Assembly (NCBI RefSeq): GCF_030758455.1
Contig: NZ_CP132353.1
Span: 868,001-932,000, forward strand
Direction: 5' to 3'
DNA from: Erwinia pyri
GTDB taxonomy: Bacteria; Pseudomonadota; Gammaproteobacteria; Enterobacterales; Enterobacteriaceae
DNA length: 64,000 bases
The notes below the pieces were generated by a model. That model saw only the letters and a program-made list of their open reading frames with translations. It ran no database searches and was not told the origin of the DNA. Numbering within the stretch: position 1 is the stretch's first letter; every line of letters starts with the position of its first letter. Of this stretch, positions 43,741 through 52,708 are shown piece by piece. A program made the translations under genes and the position numbers.

Positions 43741-45168
43741 ATGAGTAAGGTTACCATCGCTATCCCGCAGGACTTTATCCTCGGTGCAGCCGCCTCCGCC
43801 TGGCAGACCGAAGGCTGGAGTGGCAAAAAAGAGGGACAGGATTCCTGGCCTGACGCCTGGTACAAGAACGATCGCCACGTCTGGCATGAGGGCTTTGGGC
43901 CCGGAGTGGCAACAGATTTTATCAATCGTTATCGGGAAGATGTGGCGCTGATGAAGGCTGCCGGGCTGACGCACTATCGGACCTCCATTAACTGGTCACG
44001 GTTTTTAACCGATTATGAAAACGCGATCGTGGATGAGGAGTACGCGAGCTATTACGATGCGCTGATCGCTGAAATGCACGCCCAGGGCATTGAGCTGATG
44101 CTTTGCCTGGAGCATTACGAACTCCCCGCCGTGCTGCTGGAGCGCTATGGCGGATGGGGCTCAAAGCATGTCGTTGAGCTTTATCTGCGCTATGCGGAAA
44201 AAGTGTTTGCACGCTATGGGGATAAAGTGACCCGCTGGTTTACCTTTAACGAGCCGGTGGTGGTGCAAACCCGGATTTACCTGGATGCGCTGCGCTGGCC
44301 TTATGAACAGAACACCACAACGTGGATGCAGTGGAACCATCACAAAAATCTGGCGACCGCCAAAGTCGTTAAATTGTTTCGTGAGCGGGGCTACCCCGGC
44401 ACGGTAGGAACCATTCTGAATCCTGAAGTGACCTTTCCCCGCTCCAGCGCCCCTCATGATGTGCAGGCGGCAGAGCGGTACGATCTCTTTTACAACCGTG
44501 TCTTCCTTGATCCGGCGATCAAAGGGGAGTATCCCGCAGAGCTGCTGGCGCTGCTTGAGAAGCACCAGGTCCACTGGGAATACAGCGACGAAGAGCTGCA
44601 GCTTATCGCCCGCTATCGGGTGGATGAGGTGGGCATCAATCTTTACTACCCGCATCGGGTAAAAGCGCCTTCCCGCGCCTGGCACCCCGAGACCCCTTTC
44701 CATCCCGCTTATTATTATGAGCCTTTCGAGCTGCCGGGGCGGCGAATGAACAAATCGCGCGGGTGGGAGATCCAGCCCGGCATCATTTATGACATGGCGA
44801 TGCGGATCAAAAATGAGTACGGCAACATCCCCTGGTTTGTCGCAGAGAGCGGCATGGGCATTGAAAACGAGGCGCAGTTTAAAGATGCCAGCGGCGAAAT
44901 TCAGGATGACTACCGCATCGCTTTCATTGCCGAGCACCTCTACCAGACGTTGAAAGCGCGTGAAGCAGGCGCTAACTGTCAGGGCTATATGCTCTGGGCC
45001 TTTACCGACAACGTCTCGCCCATGAACGCCTTCAAAAATCGTTATGGTTTGATTGAGATCGATCTGGATAACCAGCGCCAGCGGCGGATGAAAAAGTCAG
45101 CTTACTGGTACCGCGAACGGCGTGACAGCCGGGAGTTAACCCTCACTCTTGATGATGAAATCAAATAA
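43741..45168 (+). CDS. Glycoside hydrolase family 1, probable 6-phospho-beta-glucosidase
   Basis: This 475-residue GH1 enzyme should cleave the phosphorylated beta-glucoside imported by the adjacent PTS. The acid/base Glu is in WFTFNEPVVV (about residue 168), and the nucleophile Glu in WFVAESGMGIENE (about residue 366), where most relatives have ENG. A phosphate-binding-like C-terminal RRMKKSAYWYRERR is present, favouring a 6-phospho substrate. It is the only intact GH1 gene here; bglA at 9.3 kb is a remnant. Confidence 0.92.
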   Translation: MSKVTIAIPQDFILGAAASAWQTEGWSGKKEGQDSWPDAWYKNDRHVWHEGFGPGVATDFINRYREDVALMKAAGLTHYRTSINWSRFLTDYENAIVDEEYASYYDALIAEMHAQGIELMLCLEHYELPAVLLERYGGWGSKHVVELYLRYAEKVFARYGDKVTRWFTFNEPVVVQTRIYLDALRWPYEQNTTTWMQWNHHKNLATAKVVKLFRERGYPGTVGTILNPEVTFPRSSAPHDVQAAERYDLFYNRVFLDPAIKGEYPAELLALLEKHQVHWEYSDEELQLIARYRVDEVGINLYYPHRVKAPSRAWHPETPFHPAYYYEPFELPGRRMNKSRGWEIQPGIIYDMAMRIKNEYGNIPWFVAESGMGIENEAQFKDASGEIQDDYRIAFIAEHLYQTLKAREAGANCQGYMLWAFTDNVSPMNAFKNRYGLIEIDLDNQRQRRMKKSAYWYRERRDSRELTLTLDDEIK

Positions 45169-45177
45169 GGAAAAGCG

Positions 45178-45495
45178 ATGAAACGTATTGTGCTGGCCTG
45201 CGCCGCAGGCATGTCCACCTCGATGGTGGTCACGCGGATGGAAAAAGAGGCGGTAGCGCGCGGTCTTGAGTATCAGATCTACGCTATCCCGGAGCAAAAT
45301 TTGCGGGATGAGCTGCAAAACTACGGTAACGACGTGGTGGTAGTGCTGCTGGGGCCGCAGGTTCGCTTCAAGCTGGAAGAGAACCGAAAGCTCACCGACA
45401 GCTATCAGATCCCGCTGGCGGTGATTGATACGCTGGCCTACGGCACGTTGAATGGAGCAAAAGTACTCGATCAGGCGCTGGCTTTGTTAAACTAG
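45178..45495 (+). CDS. PTS lactose/cellobiose-type EIIB component
   Basis: This 105-residue EIIB has the phosphocysteine in RIVLACAAGMSTSMVV (Cys8) and a ChbB-like fold (VVVVLLGPQVRFKLEENRK). It receives phosphate from EIIA (41899) and gives it to sugar entering through EIIC. It lies 9 bp after the GH1 gene, completing the operon. Confidence 0.92.
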   Translation: MKRIVLACAAGMSTSMVVTRMEKEAVARGLEYQIYAIPEQNLRDELQNYGNDVVVVLLGPQVRFKLEENRKLTDSYQIPLAVIDTLAYGTLNGAKVLDQALALLN

Positions 45496-45589
45496 GCGGA
45501 TTAACTCGCCGACGCGGGTCAGATTCTGGCTCCGGTCGGGAAGGCGGCGTGGCCGGCGAGATTATCATTAACGAGCTAAGGGTGAAGAC

Positions 45590-46363
45590 GTGGAAAAGGG
45601 CGCGGCTGGTCAAGAGAAAAAGCAGTATCAGGAAATCGGACAGCATCTGCGTCAACAAATTATCGATGGCAACTACCCCGTAGGCTCGCGCCTGCCCCCC
45701 GAGCGAAATATTGCCGAAACCTGGGGAGTCAGCCGGACTATCGTGCGGGAGGCGCTGTTGATGCTGGAGCTGGAAGGCACGGTAGATATCCGCCAGAGTT
45801 CCGGCGTCTACGTGATGCGCATCCCCTCAGAGAGCAGCGACGAGGAGGAAGCATTTTTCCGTAGCGACGTAGGCCCGTTTGAAATGCTGCAGGCGCGCCA
45901 ACTGCTGGAGAGCAATATCGCCGCCTTTGCCGCTAAAATGGCCACCAAAGCGGATATTGAAAACCTGAAGCGCATCCTGGAGCAGGAGCAGAAAGCGATA
46001 GCGATCAACGATGCGAGTCAGGACAACGACAAAATGTTCCATCTGCTGCTGGCGGGCGCAACGCAAAACCAGATGCTGCTTGATACGGTAACCAGCATCT
46101 GGCGTCACCACGAAACCAGCCCGCTGTGGCAGCAGCTGCGCAGCCATATTGAAACCCGCAGCTACCGGCTGAAATGGCTTGGCGATCATCAAACTATCCT
46201 GGCGGCCCTGCGCCGCCGCGACGTGATGGGATCCTGGCAGGCGATGTGGCAGCACCTTGAGAACGTCAAAAACTCTTTGCTTGAACTCTCTGATGCAGAT
46301 GCGCCCGACTTTGATGGTTATCTGTTTGAGTCGGTGCCGATCTTCCAGGGCAAACTGGTGTGA
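45590..46363 (+). CDS. GntR/FadR-family regulator, UxuR-like
   Basis: This 257-residue protein has an N-terminal winged HTH (YQEIGQHLRQQIIDGNYPVG, RLPPERNIAETWGVSRTIVR) and a C-terminal FCD ligand domain (GPFEMLQARQLLESNIAAFA, MFHLLLAGATQNQML, MWQHLENVKNSLLELS). The overall pattern and the terminal FDGYLFESVP are those of UxuR/ExuR, hexuronate regulators, though it sits with a beta-glucoside PTS. GTG 45590 follows AAGGGTGA. The matching TTGGTATACCAA sites upstream of the PTS genes support local control. Its stop overlaps the next start. Confidence 0.85.
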   Translation: MEKGAAGQEKKQYQEIGQHLRQQIIDGNYPVGSRLPPERNIAETWGVSRTIVREALLMLELEGTVDIRQSSGVYVMRIPSESSDEEEAFFRSDVGPFEMLQARQLLESNIAAFAAKMATKADIENLKRILEQEQKAIAINDASQDNDKMFHLLLAGATQNQMLLDTVTSIWRHHETSPLWQQLRSHIETRSYRLKWLGDHQTILAALRRRDVMGSWQAMWQHLENVKNSLLELSDADAPDFDGYLFESVPIFQGKLV

Positions 46364-46824
46364 GAGCGTTTCATATTGTGCCGCTGAGCATGGCCCTTCA
46401 GCACGTTGAGACGGTGACGGAGTGGCTGACCAACGCGTTTGGTACAGAGAACAGCCGGCCATTTTTTGCCAGCATTCTGCGCGCCAGCCTGAGCGAAGCT
46501 GAGTTTCCACTTACCTGGGTTGCGCTTGAGGGCGATCGCGTGGCGGGCACGGTAGGGCTCTGGCGCTGCGATCTGATCAGCCGTCAGGATCTGTTCCCCT
46601 GGCTGGCTGCACTCTATGTGGATGAAAGCTATCGGGGAGAGGGGCTGAGCGAACAGCTGCAGCAAACGGTGATAGCGGAATGCCGCCTGCGCGGCTATCC
46701 CACTCTCTATCTCTATTCAGAATGCGCGGACTATTACGAGCGCTTCGGCTGGCGCTATATCGGCGATGCGATGGACTACCCGGATAAATCTGTACGGCTT
46801 TATCACCGGCATCTGGAAGCGTGA
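46360..46824 (+). CDS. GNAT-family N-acetyltransferase
   Basis: This 154-residue acetyl-CoA-dependent acetyltransferase has the GNAT core: VALEGDRVAGTVGLWRC, LAALYVDESYRGEGLSEQLQ (motif A with the RGEGLS pyrophosphate loop) and LYLYSECADYYERFGWRYIG. GTG 46360 overlaps the GntR stop by 4 bp, so the two genes are translationally coupled. The substrate is unknown; a sugar or amino-sugar linked to the PTS is only a guess. Confidence 0.85.
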   Translation: MRAFHIVPLSMALQHVETVTEWLTNAFGTENSRPFFASILRASLSEAEFPLTWVALEGDRVAGTVGLWRCDLISRQDLFPWLAALYVDESYRGEGLSEQLQQTVIAECRLRGYPTLYLYSECADYYERFGWRYIGDAMDYPDKSVRLYHRHLEA

Positions 46825-46877
46825 TTCCATGGCGATCCCCTGAACGGATAACTGCCCGCCTGTGCAGCGGAGGGTAA

Positions 46878-47882
46878 CTAATTGCCTGGCGAACCTACCG
46901 AATGGCGACGAACCAGCGTCGGGCTGAACATATTAGTGATTTCCGGCAGCGGCTGCTCATTGGCCAGCGCCAGCGCCAGTACGGCAGCCTGCTGCGCCAT
47001 GGTCACGATCGGGTAGCGAACCGTGGTCAGACGCGGGCGCACATAGCGCGAAACCAGCACGTCATCAAAGCCAATCAGCGACATCTCTTCCGGCACGATC
47101 ACCCCATTATCGCTTAACACGGCCAGCGCACCGGCGGCCATGGAGTCGTTATAGCAGGCGACGGCGGTGAACTGCTTACCGCGCCCCAGCAGTTCGGTCA
47201 TCGCCTGCTCTCCGCCCACTTCATCCGGCTCTCCCAGCGCCACCAGCCGGTCATTACAGGGCAGATTGTGCTCTTTCAGCGCGTCATAATAGCCCTGCAG
47301 CCGATCTTCCGTATCGGAGATAGGGTGAGTGGAGCAGATAAAGGCGATATTCTGATGCCCTTGCTGGATCAAATGGCGGGTAGCCAGCCATGAACCGTAG
47401 CGGTCATCCAGCGCAATACAGCGCTTTTCAAAGCCGGGCAGGGCGCGGTTAATCAGCACCATGCCGGGGATCTGTTTCATCAGCGAGATCAGTTCCGCAT
47501 CGGGGATCTTTTTGGCATGGACCACCAGCGCGCCGCAGCGATGGCGGATCAGTTGCTCGATAGCCTGACGCTCTTTGTGCTCGTTATGGTAACCGTTACC
47601 AATCAGTAAAAAGTTGCCGGTCTCATAAGCAACTTGTTCAACCGCTTTCACCAAAGCGCCGAAAAAGGGATCGGAAACGTCGCCCACTACCAGCCCCATC
47701 GTTTCGGTCGATTGTTGCGCAAGGGCGCGGGCATTGGCATTAGGATGGTATTGCAGCTGTTCCATAGCGCTGTTAACGGCCAGGCGTGAGTTCTCGCTCG
47801 CTTTGGGCGAGTTATTAATAACGCGGGATACCGTTGCCACGGAAACGCCCGCGAGCCTGGCAACATCCTTAATAGTGGCCAT
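46878..47882 (-). CDS. galR: Galactose repressor GalR
   Basis: This 334-residue LacI-family repressor carries the HTH MATIKDVARLAGVSVATVSR at the N-terminus, the hinge PNANARALAQQSTETMGLVV, and a periplasmic-binding-protein-like core (RCGALVVHAKKIPDAELISL, SLIGFDDVLVSRYVRPRLTT). Start ATG 47882 follows GGAAGG and agrees with E. coli GalR; the frame is open upstream to 48038. Position between lysA and omr/aas is the E. coli galR position. An operator-like site lies 16-31 bp upstream. Confidence 0.95.
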   Translation of the reverse strand: MATIKDVARLAGVSVATVSRVINNSPKASENSRLAVNSAMEQLQYHPNANARALAQQSTETMGLVVGDVSDPFFGALVKAVEQVAYETGNFLLIGNGYHNEHKERQAIEQLIRHRCGALVVHAKKIPDAELISLMKQIPGMVLINRALPGFEKRCIALDDRYGSWLATRHLIQQGHQNIAFICSTHPISDTEDRLQGYYDALKEHNLPCNDRLVALGEPDEVGGEQAMTELLGRGKQFTAVACYNDSMAAGALAVLSDNGVIVPEEMSLIGFDDVLVSRYVRPRLTTVRYPIVTMAQQAAVLALALANEQPLPEITNMFSPTLVRRHSVGSPGN

Positions 47883-47897
47883 TGTTACTGCCTTCCA

Positions 47898-47913
47898 GGG
47901 TAAGCGTTTACAT
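47898..47913 (-). promoter_or_regulatory. GalR/GalS operator in front of galR
   Basis: Minus-strand ATGTAAACGCTTACCC fits the gal operator GTGKAANCGNTTNCAC at the central bases. It lies between galR and the start of the divergent bisC-like gene, so it may regulate both. Confidence 0.65.
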
Positions 47914-48088
47914 AGCTGTTCAGTGTTGCGGAAATTCCCTGTTACTTCAAGCACACAGAATGCCAGCGGTGTCGCAAAGCTGGAGAATTCAGCCCATTCT
48001 GGCTTGGCGGGCCGGGCGGATATATTCAGCTTTGCCAAAAAAGGCTATGCTGGCCTTCCAGAAAATATTTTGCCTGCCGGACCGCTAT

Positions 48089-50368
48089 ATGACCGTTAAA
48101 AGAGTGCCGCACCTTGCCCATTGGGGCGCCTTCACCGCCGTAGTCGAAGAGGGAAAACTGCGCCGTTGTGAACCCTTTTTCGCCGATCGCGACCCGTCGC
48201 CGATGCTCAACACCATTCCCGAGCTGGTCTATTCAGACAAGCGTATCCGCCAGCCAATGGTGCGTCGCTCCTGGCTCAAATCCCGCGAGAAGAGCGATCG
48301 CACGCTGCGTGGGCGTGAAGACTTTGTGGCGGTGGACTGGGAGACGGCGCTGGATCTGGTGGCAGAAGAGAACCGTCGGGTGCGTGACCGCTATGGCCCT
48401 GCCGCTATTTTCAATGGATCTTATGGCTGGTCGTCGGCAGGGCGGGTGAACCATGCGCGAACGTTAATCCGCCGCTTCTACTTCAACGGCGGCGGCGGTA
48501 TTGACCAGTTGGGCAACTACAGCTGGGGCGCCGCGCAGTTCTTCCTGCCGTATGTTATCGGCACCTATATGCCGCTGACGGGCCGAGTCACCGACTGGCC
48601 AGGTGTGGTGGAGCACTGCGAAATCTTTATCGCGTTTGGCGGACTGGCGCTGAAAAACAGCCAGGTCGCTTCCGGCGGGGCGGGGCAGCACAGCCTGAAG
48701 CCCGCTCTGCTTGAGCTGGCCGCGAAAAACACGCCGGTGATTAATATCAGCCCGATGCGTGATGACTGCCCGGAATTTGTGAATGCGGAGTGGATCCCCA
48801 TTCGCCCGAATACCGACGTGGCGCTGATGCTGGCGCTGGGCTTTGAAATCGAGCGTCTGAACGCCGCAGACAGCGCGTTTCTGCACTCCCACTGCGTGGG
48901 CTACCCCCAGCTGCGCAGCTATCTGCTGGGTGAAAGCGACGGCATAGCGAAAACGCCGCAGTGGGCCAGCGAGATTACCGGCATTCCGGCCTTGCGCATT
49001 GCACAGCTGGCAAAACAGCTGATCGGCAAACGCAGCTTTATTACCTGTTCCTACTCGGTCCAGCGTGCTCACCGTGGCGAACAGCCTTACTGGATGATGA
49101 TTGCGCTCTCCTCGATGCTCGGGCAGCCGGGCCTGCCGGGCGCGGGCTTCTCCTTTGGCCACGGGTCGATGAACAGCGTGGGCAACCCGCGTGTGGAAGG
49201 GCCTGCGCCGATGATGTCTGCCGGCGTGAACCCGATTGCGGATCGGGCCATTCCGGTGGCACGCATCAGCGATATGCTGCTCCATCCGGGCGAGCCCTAT
49301 ACTTTCCAGGGGCAGACGCACACCTATCCCGATATTCATCTTATCCACTGGGCTGGCGGCAATCCGTTCCACCACCATCAGCAGCTGAACCGGCTGGTTG
49401 AGGGGTGGCAGCGTCCCGATACGGTGATCGTCCAGGATATTGTCTGGACGCCAGCCGCGCAGATGGCGGACATCGTTTTGCCGGTCACCACCTCGCTTGA
49501 GCGTAATGATATTGGCGGCTCCTCGCGCGACCGCTTTGTGCTGGCGATGCATCAGGCGATCCCGCCTCAGCATCAGGCGCGTAACGACTTCGATATCTTT
49601 GCCGATCTGGCCGAACGGCTCGGCTACCGCGACACCTTTACGGAAAATCGCAACGAAGCGCAGTGGATTGAACATCTTTATCAGCAGTGCGCCGTTGCCC
49701 ATCAGCGCAAAGGCCTCCACTGGCCCGAGTTCCGGCAGTTCTGGGAAGAGGGATTTGTCGAGGTGCCCGAGGGTGATAAGCCCTTTATCTTTATGGAAGA
49801 TTTCCGGGCGGATCCCGTAGCGAATCCGATCAAAACCGCCAGCGGAAAAATTGAGCTGTTCAGTGAAACTATCGCGGGCTATCAGCTGCCAGACTTTGCG
49901 CCTCATCCAGAATGGCAGCCGCCAAAAGAGTGGCTGGGAGCAGAGGTGAGCCAGCGCTTCCCGCTGCATATGATCTCCATTCAGCCCGCCGACCGGCTGC
50001 ACAGCCAGATGGACGCCACCCCTTCCGTGCAGGCTAACAAAACCGCCGGGCACGAAACGCTCTGGATGCATCCCGACGATGCCGCGCCGCGTGGCATCGC
50101 GGATGGCGATGTGATTGAGGTCAGTAACGATCGTGGCCGGATGCTGGCTGGCGTCCGCCTGACTCAGGGGGTCACCTCAGGCGTGGTGCTGATCTCTACC
50201 GGTGCCTGGTTTGATCCGGGCTTTGGTAAAGCGTGGAGACCCTACGATCGCGCCGGAAATCCTAACGTGCTTACGCTGGACATTGGCACCTCCTCGCTGA
50301 CGCAGGGGCCGAACGCCATGAGCTGTCTGGTGGAGATCAAAAAGGCGAAAGATTGCAAAAGTGCATAA
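48089..50368 (+). CDS. Molybdopterin oxidoreductase, BisC (biotin sulfoxide reductase)-like
   Basis: This 759-residue protein is a DMSO-reductase-family molybdoenzyme with bis-MGD. The molybdenum ligand is Ser111 in NGSYGWSSAGRVNHARTLI, as in BisC/TorA/DorA. No Fe-S Cys motif and no Tat signal are found at the N-terminus, so a cytoplasmic BisC-type sulfoxide reductase is most likely. Other blocks are YPDIHLIHWAGGNPFHHHQQ, ADIVLPVTTSLERNDIGG and LHSQMDATPSVQANKTAGHE. ATG 48089 (MTVKRVPHLAHWGAF) is chosen; the frame extends into the galR operator. It is an insertion relative to E. coli synteny. A paralogue of bisC elsewhere cannot be excluded. Confidence 0.85.
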   Translation: MTVKRVPHLAHWGAFTAVVEEGKLRRCEPFFADRDPSPMLNTIPELVYSDKRIRQPMVRRSWLKSREKSDRTLRGREDFVAVDWETALDLVAEENRRVRDRYGPAAIFNGSYGWSSAGRVNHARTLIRRFYFNGGGGIDQLGNYSWGAAQFFLPYVIGTYMPLTGRVTDWPGVVEHCEIFIAFGGLALKNSQVASGGAGQHSLKPALLELAAKNTPVINISPMRDDCPEFVNAEWIPIRPNTDVALMLALGFEIERLNAADSAFLHSHCVGYPQLRSYLLGESDGIAKTPQWASEITGIPALRIAQLAKQLIGKRSFITCSYSVQRAHRGEQPYWMMIALSSMLGQPGLPGAGFSFGHGSMNSVGNPRVEGPAPMMSAGVNPIADRAIPVARISDMLLHPGEPYTFQGQTHTYPDIHLIHWAGGNPFHHHQQLNRLVEGWQRPDTVIVQDIVWTPAAQMADIVLPVTTSLERNDIGGSSRDRFVLAMHQAIPPQHQARNDFDIFADLAERLGYRDTFTENRNEAQWIEHLYQQCAVAHQRKGLHWPEFRQFWEEGFVEVPEGDKPFIFMEDFRADPVANPIKTASGKIELFSETIAGYQLPDFAPHPEWQPPKEWLGAEVSQRFPLHMISIQPADRLHSQMDATPSVQANKTAGHETLWMHPDDAAPRGIADGDVIEVSNDRGRMLAGVRLTQGVTSGVVLISTGAWFDPGFGKAWRPYDRAGNPNVLTLDIGTSSLTQGPNAMSCLVEIKKAKDCKSA

Positions 50369-50441
50369 GAATCACATGGCTGGTTACATTTTGCGGGTAA
50401 CTGTTGCGAATAGAGGCTGGCGGGGATTGGCGGCAGATTGC

Positions 50442-50533
50442 TAAAGTCTAAGTCCCAGAGGTATTGATGGGTGAACATCAAAAAGTATTTATGCTTTGTT
50501 TCACCGACCTGCGCAGATGCGCAGGTTTTTTTT
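50442..50533 (+). ncRNA. omrA: OmrA/OmrB-type small RNA with promoter
   Basis: The transcript should run from 50454 to about 50533 (80 nt). It begins CCCAGAGGTATTGATGGGTG, the conserved 5' pairing region of OmrA and OmrB, and ends with the terminator CCTGCGCAGATGCGCAGG followed by eight T, also as in OmrA/B. TAAAGT at 50442-50447 is exactly a -10 element. A GTTACATTTTGCGGGTAACTG stretch near 50386-50405 could be OmpR sites. E. coli has two copies between galR and aas; only one is seen here. The RNAs repress outer-membrane receptors, ompT, csgD and ompR via Hfq. Whether it equals OmrA or OmrB cannot be decided. The rest of the 50369-50707 gap contains no gene. Confidence 0.92.
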
Positions 50534-50707
50534 GCCTGAAAAAGAGCGGGCCAGCAATAACTTGATGAATTAGCAGGGAATAAGCCGCTTATCGTCGCCT
50601 GGTGATGCCGCCTCAATCACGATCTGAAACACAGTTTCCCTGTTATCTCCCCCGCATTTTTTGTATAACCCCCAGACAGTTATCCCGCTTACTCCAGTAG
50701 AAGATCC

Positions 50708-52429
50708 ATGTCCCGCTTAAAGAAACTGCTCGCAAAAGACCAGGCTAAATCACCTTTTCATCCTTTTCGTTTCCGTCTGATCTGTCTCGGCGTATTCGGC
50801 TGTCTGGTGGTGCTGCTGGCGCGGGTAGGGGATCTGCAGCTGATAAACCACCCTATGCTGGAGAAGGAGGCGGATGAGCGCTCGCTGCGCACCGTTACTC
50901 TTCCCACTAACCGGGGAACGCTGCTCGACAGAAATGGTGAAGCGCTGGCGCTGAGCGTGCCTTCGCGGGATATCATCGCCGATCCGCAACGCGTGCTGGA
51001 AGCCCATCCCGATTTCACCAGCGCGAAATGGGAATATCTGGCCAATGCGCTTGACCAGCGCCCGGAGCAGATTGCCCAACAGATTAATGCTAACCCCAAT
51101 CGCCGCTTTCTCTATCTGGGGCGCAAAATTGAGCTGGGGATCGCCAAAGACATTGCCAAATTACATCTCACCGGCATCTCTACCGTTTATGATGACAGCC
51201 GTTTCTATCCGATGAGCGACGCTACCGGCCCGCTGCTGGGCATCGTGGGCGCGGATAACACCGGCTTAACCGGGCTGGAGAAAGGCTTTGATAAAGTGCT
51301 GCAGGGCACGCCGGGCGTGGAGAAATACCGGCAGGATGCGCACGGCAACATCGTGGCGATGATCAATTATGAACCGCCGCGCCAGCCGCCAACCGTCCAG
51401 CTCAGTATCGATAAATTCGATCAGTACACGATGTACTCGAAGCTGCGCGAAGGCGTTTTGTTAAACAAAGCGGATTCTGGCGCCGCCGTGCTGATTAAAA
51501 TTGATACCGGCGAGATCCTGGGGATGGCCTCTTATCCCTCCTTTAACCCGAACAATTTCGTCAACGTCTCGCCCAACCAGATGCGGAATACGGCGATCAA
51601 CGACAGCTACGAGCCAGGCTCCACCGTGAAGCCGCTGGTGGTGATGGAAGGGCTGGTGCGTAAGCTGGTCAGACCCGATTCCGTGCTGGATACCACACCT
51701 TATCGCGTTAACGGCCATCTTATCCGTGACGTGGGCCACTGGCCGCGCCTGACCATGACCGGTATTTTGCAGAAATCGAGCGACATCGGCGTTTCCCACA
51801 TCGCCCTGGCGATGCCTGCGGAAGTGCTGGTAAACACGTTCAGCTCGTTCGGGCTGGGCAAACCCACCGGCCTGGGACTCACCGGCGAGAGCGTGGGGTA
51901 CTTCCCGCTGCACCGCGAGCGCTGGGCCGATATCGAGCGCGCCACCTTCTCCTTTGGCTATGGCCTGCGCGTTACGCCGCTGCAAATTGCCCGTGAGTAC
52001 GCCACGCTGGGCTCGTTTGGTATTTATCGTCCGCTGTCGATCACCAAGGTGACGCCGCCAGTAATAGGTAAACGCGTGGCTGACGAAGATACCGTCCGCT
52101 CCGTGGTGCATATGATGGAGAGCGATGCGCTGCCTGGCGGGAGCGGGGTGCGTGCCGCCGTGCCGGGCTACCGGCTGGCGATCAAAACGGGTACGGCAGA
52201 GAAGATGGGCGACAGCGGTAAATATGACGGAGGTTATATTAACTATACCGCCGGCGTGGCGCCAGCCAGCAATCCGCAGGTGGCGCTGGTGATCATGATC
52301 AACCACCCGACGGCGGGCGACCACTTTGGTGGCTCGGTAGCCGCGCCGGTATTTGGCAATATCATTGGCCCGGTGTTGAAGCATATGAACGTGGCGCCTG
52401 ATGCGCTTTATTCCACGCACAGCGGATAA
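50708..52429 (+). CDS. FtsI/PBP3 paralogue (peptidoglycan D,D-transpeptidase)
   Basis: This 573-residue class B penicillin-binding protein has a short cytoplasmic tail, one TM segment (residues about 22-42), a dimerisation domain and a transpeptidase domain. The active-site motifs are S305TVK (PGSTVKPL), S357-S358-D359 (QKSSDIGVS), and K493TGTAEK. In FtsI the second motif is SSN, so here the Asn is Asp. It resembles FtsI along its whole length and, by location outside the dcw cluster, parallels the Salmonella PBP3 paralogue (PBP3SAL). It may act in septal synthesis under special conditions; this is inference. It lies between omr and the efflux operon. Confidence 0.88.
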   Translation: MSRLKKLLAKDQAKSPFHPFRFRLICLGVFGCLVVLLARVGDLQLINHPMLEKEADERSLRTVTLPTNRGTLLDRNGEALALSVPSRDIIADPQRVLEAHPDFTSAKWEYLANALDQRPEQIAQQINANPNRRFLYLGRKIELGIAKDIAKLHLTGISTVYDDSRFYPMSDATGPLLGIVGADNTGLTGLEKGFDKVLQGTPGVEKYRQDAHGNIVAMINYEPPRQPPTVQLSIDKFDQYTMYSKLREGVLLNKADSGAAVLIKIDTGEILGMASYPSFNPNNFVNVSPNQMRNTAINDSYEPGSTVKPLVVMEGLVRKLVRPDSVLDTTPYRVNGHLIRDVGHWPRLTMTGILQKSSDIGVSHIALAMPAEVLVNTFSSFGLGKPTGLGLTGESVGYFPLHRERWADIERATFSFGYGLRVTPLQIAREYATLGSFGIYRPLSITKVTPPVIGKRVADEDTVRSVVHMMESDALPGGSGVRAAVPGYRLAIKTGTAEKMGDSGKYDGGYINYTAGVAPASNPQVALVIMINHPTAGDHFGGSVAAPVFGNIIGPVLKHMNVAPDALYSTHSG

Positions 52430-52708
52430 CTTTTCCCTGAGACCGCCTGCTGTTCTCGCCTTACAGGGCGGGCAGGCAGGCTGATTCCCCGCCAGAAAAC
52501 GCTTTGCCGGGTTACTTCCCCGGACAGCCACTAAGCTGTAGTGAAAATCACGAATTCCCTGATTTCCTTACGGAATCCTTACGCTATGCGGATGGAATTT
52601 AATCAGCGCTCTCACCCATAATAGCCCCGGGCCAGGTAAACTGGCCTGACCTTTTTCAGGCGGGGGCTGGCGCCCTCGTTGCATCCTCACCTGACTCAAC
52701 AGAGCCTC

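Noticed and set aside
48464..50071. 535-codon minus-strand ORF opposite the BisC-like gene
   Set aside because: It is antisense to a gene with clear molybdoenzyme motifs; high GC at third positions leaves the opposite frame open. His/Arg/Gln-rich composition is typical of such shadows.
51461..52531. 356-codon minus-strand ORF opposite the FtsI paralogue
   Set aside because: It is antisense to a gene with the full PBP motif set and has a shadow-like Arg/His-rich composition.
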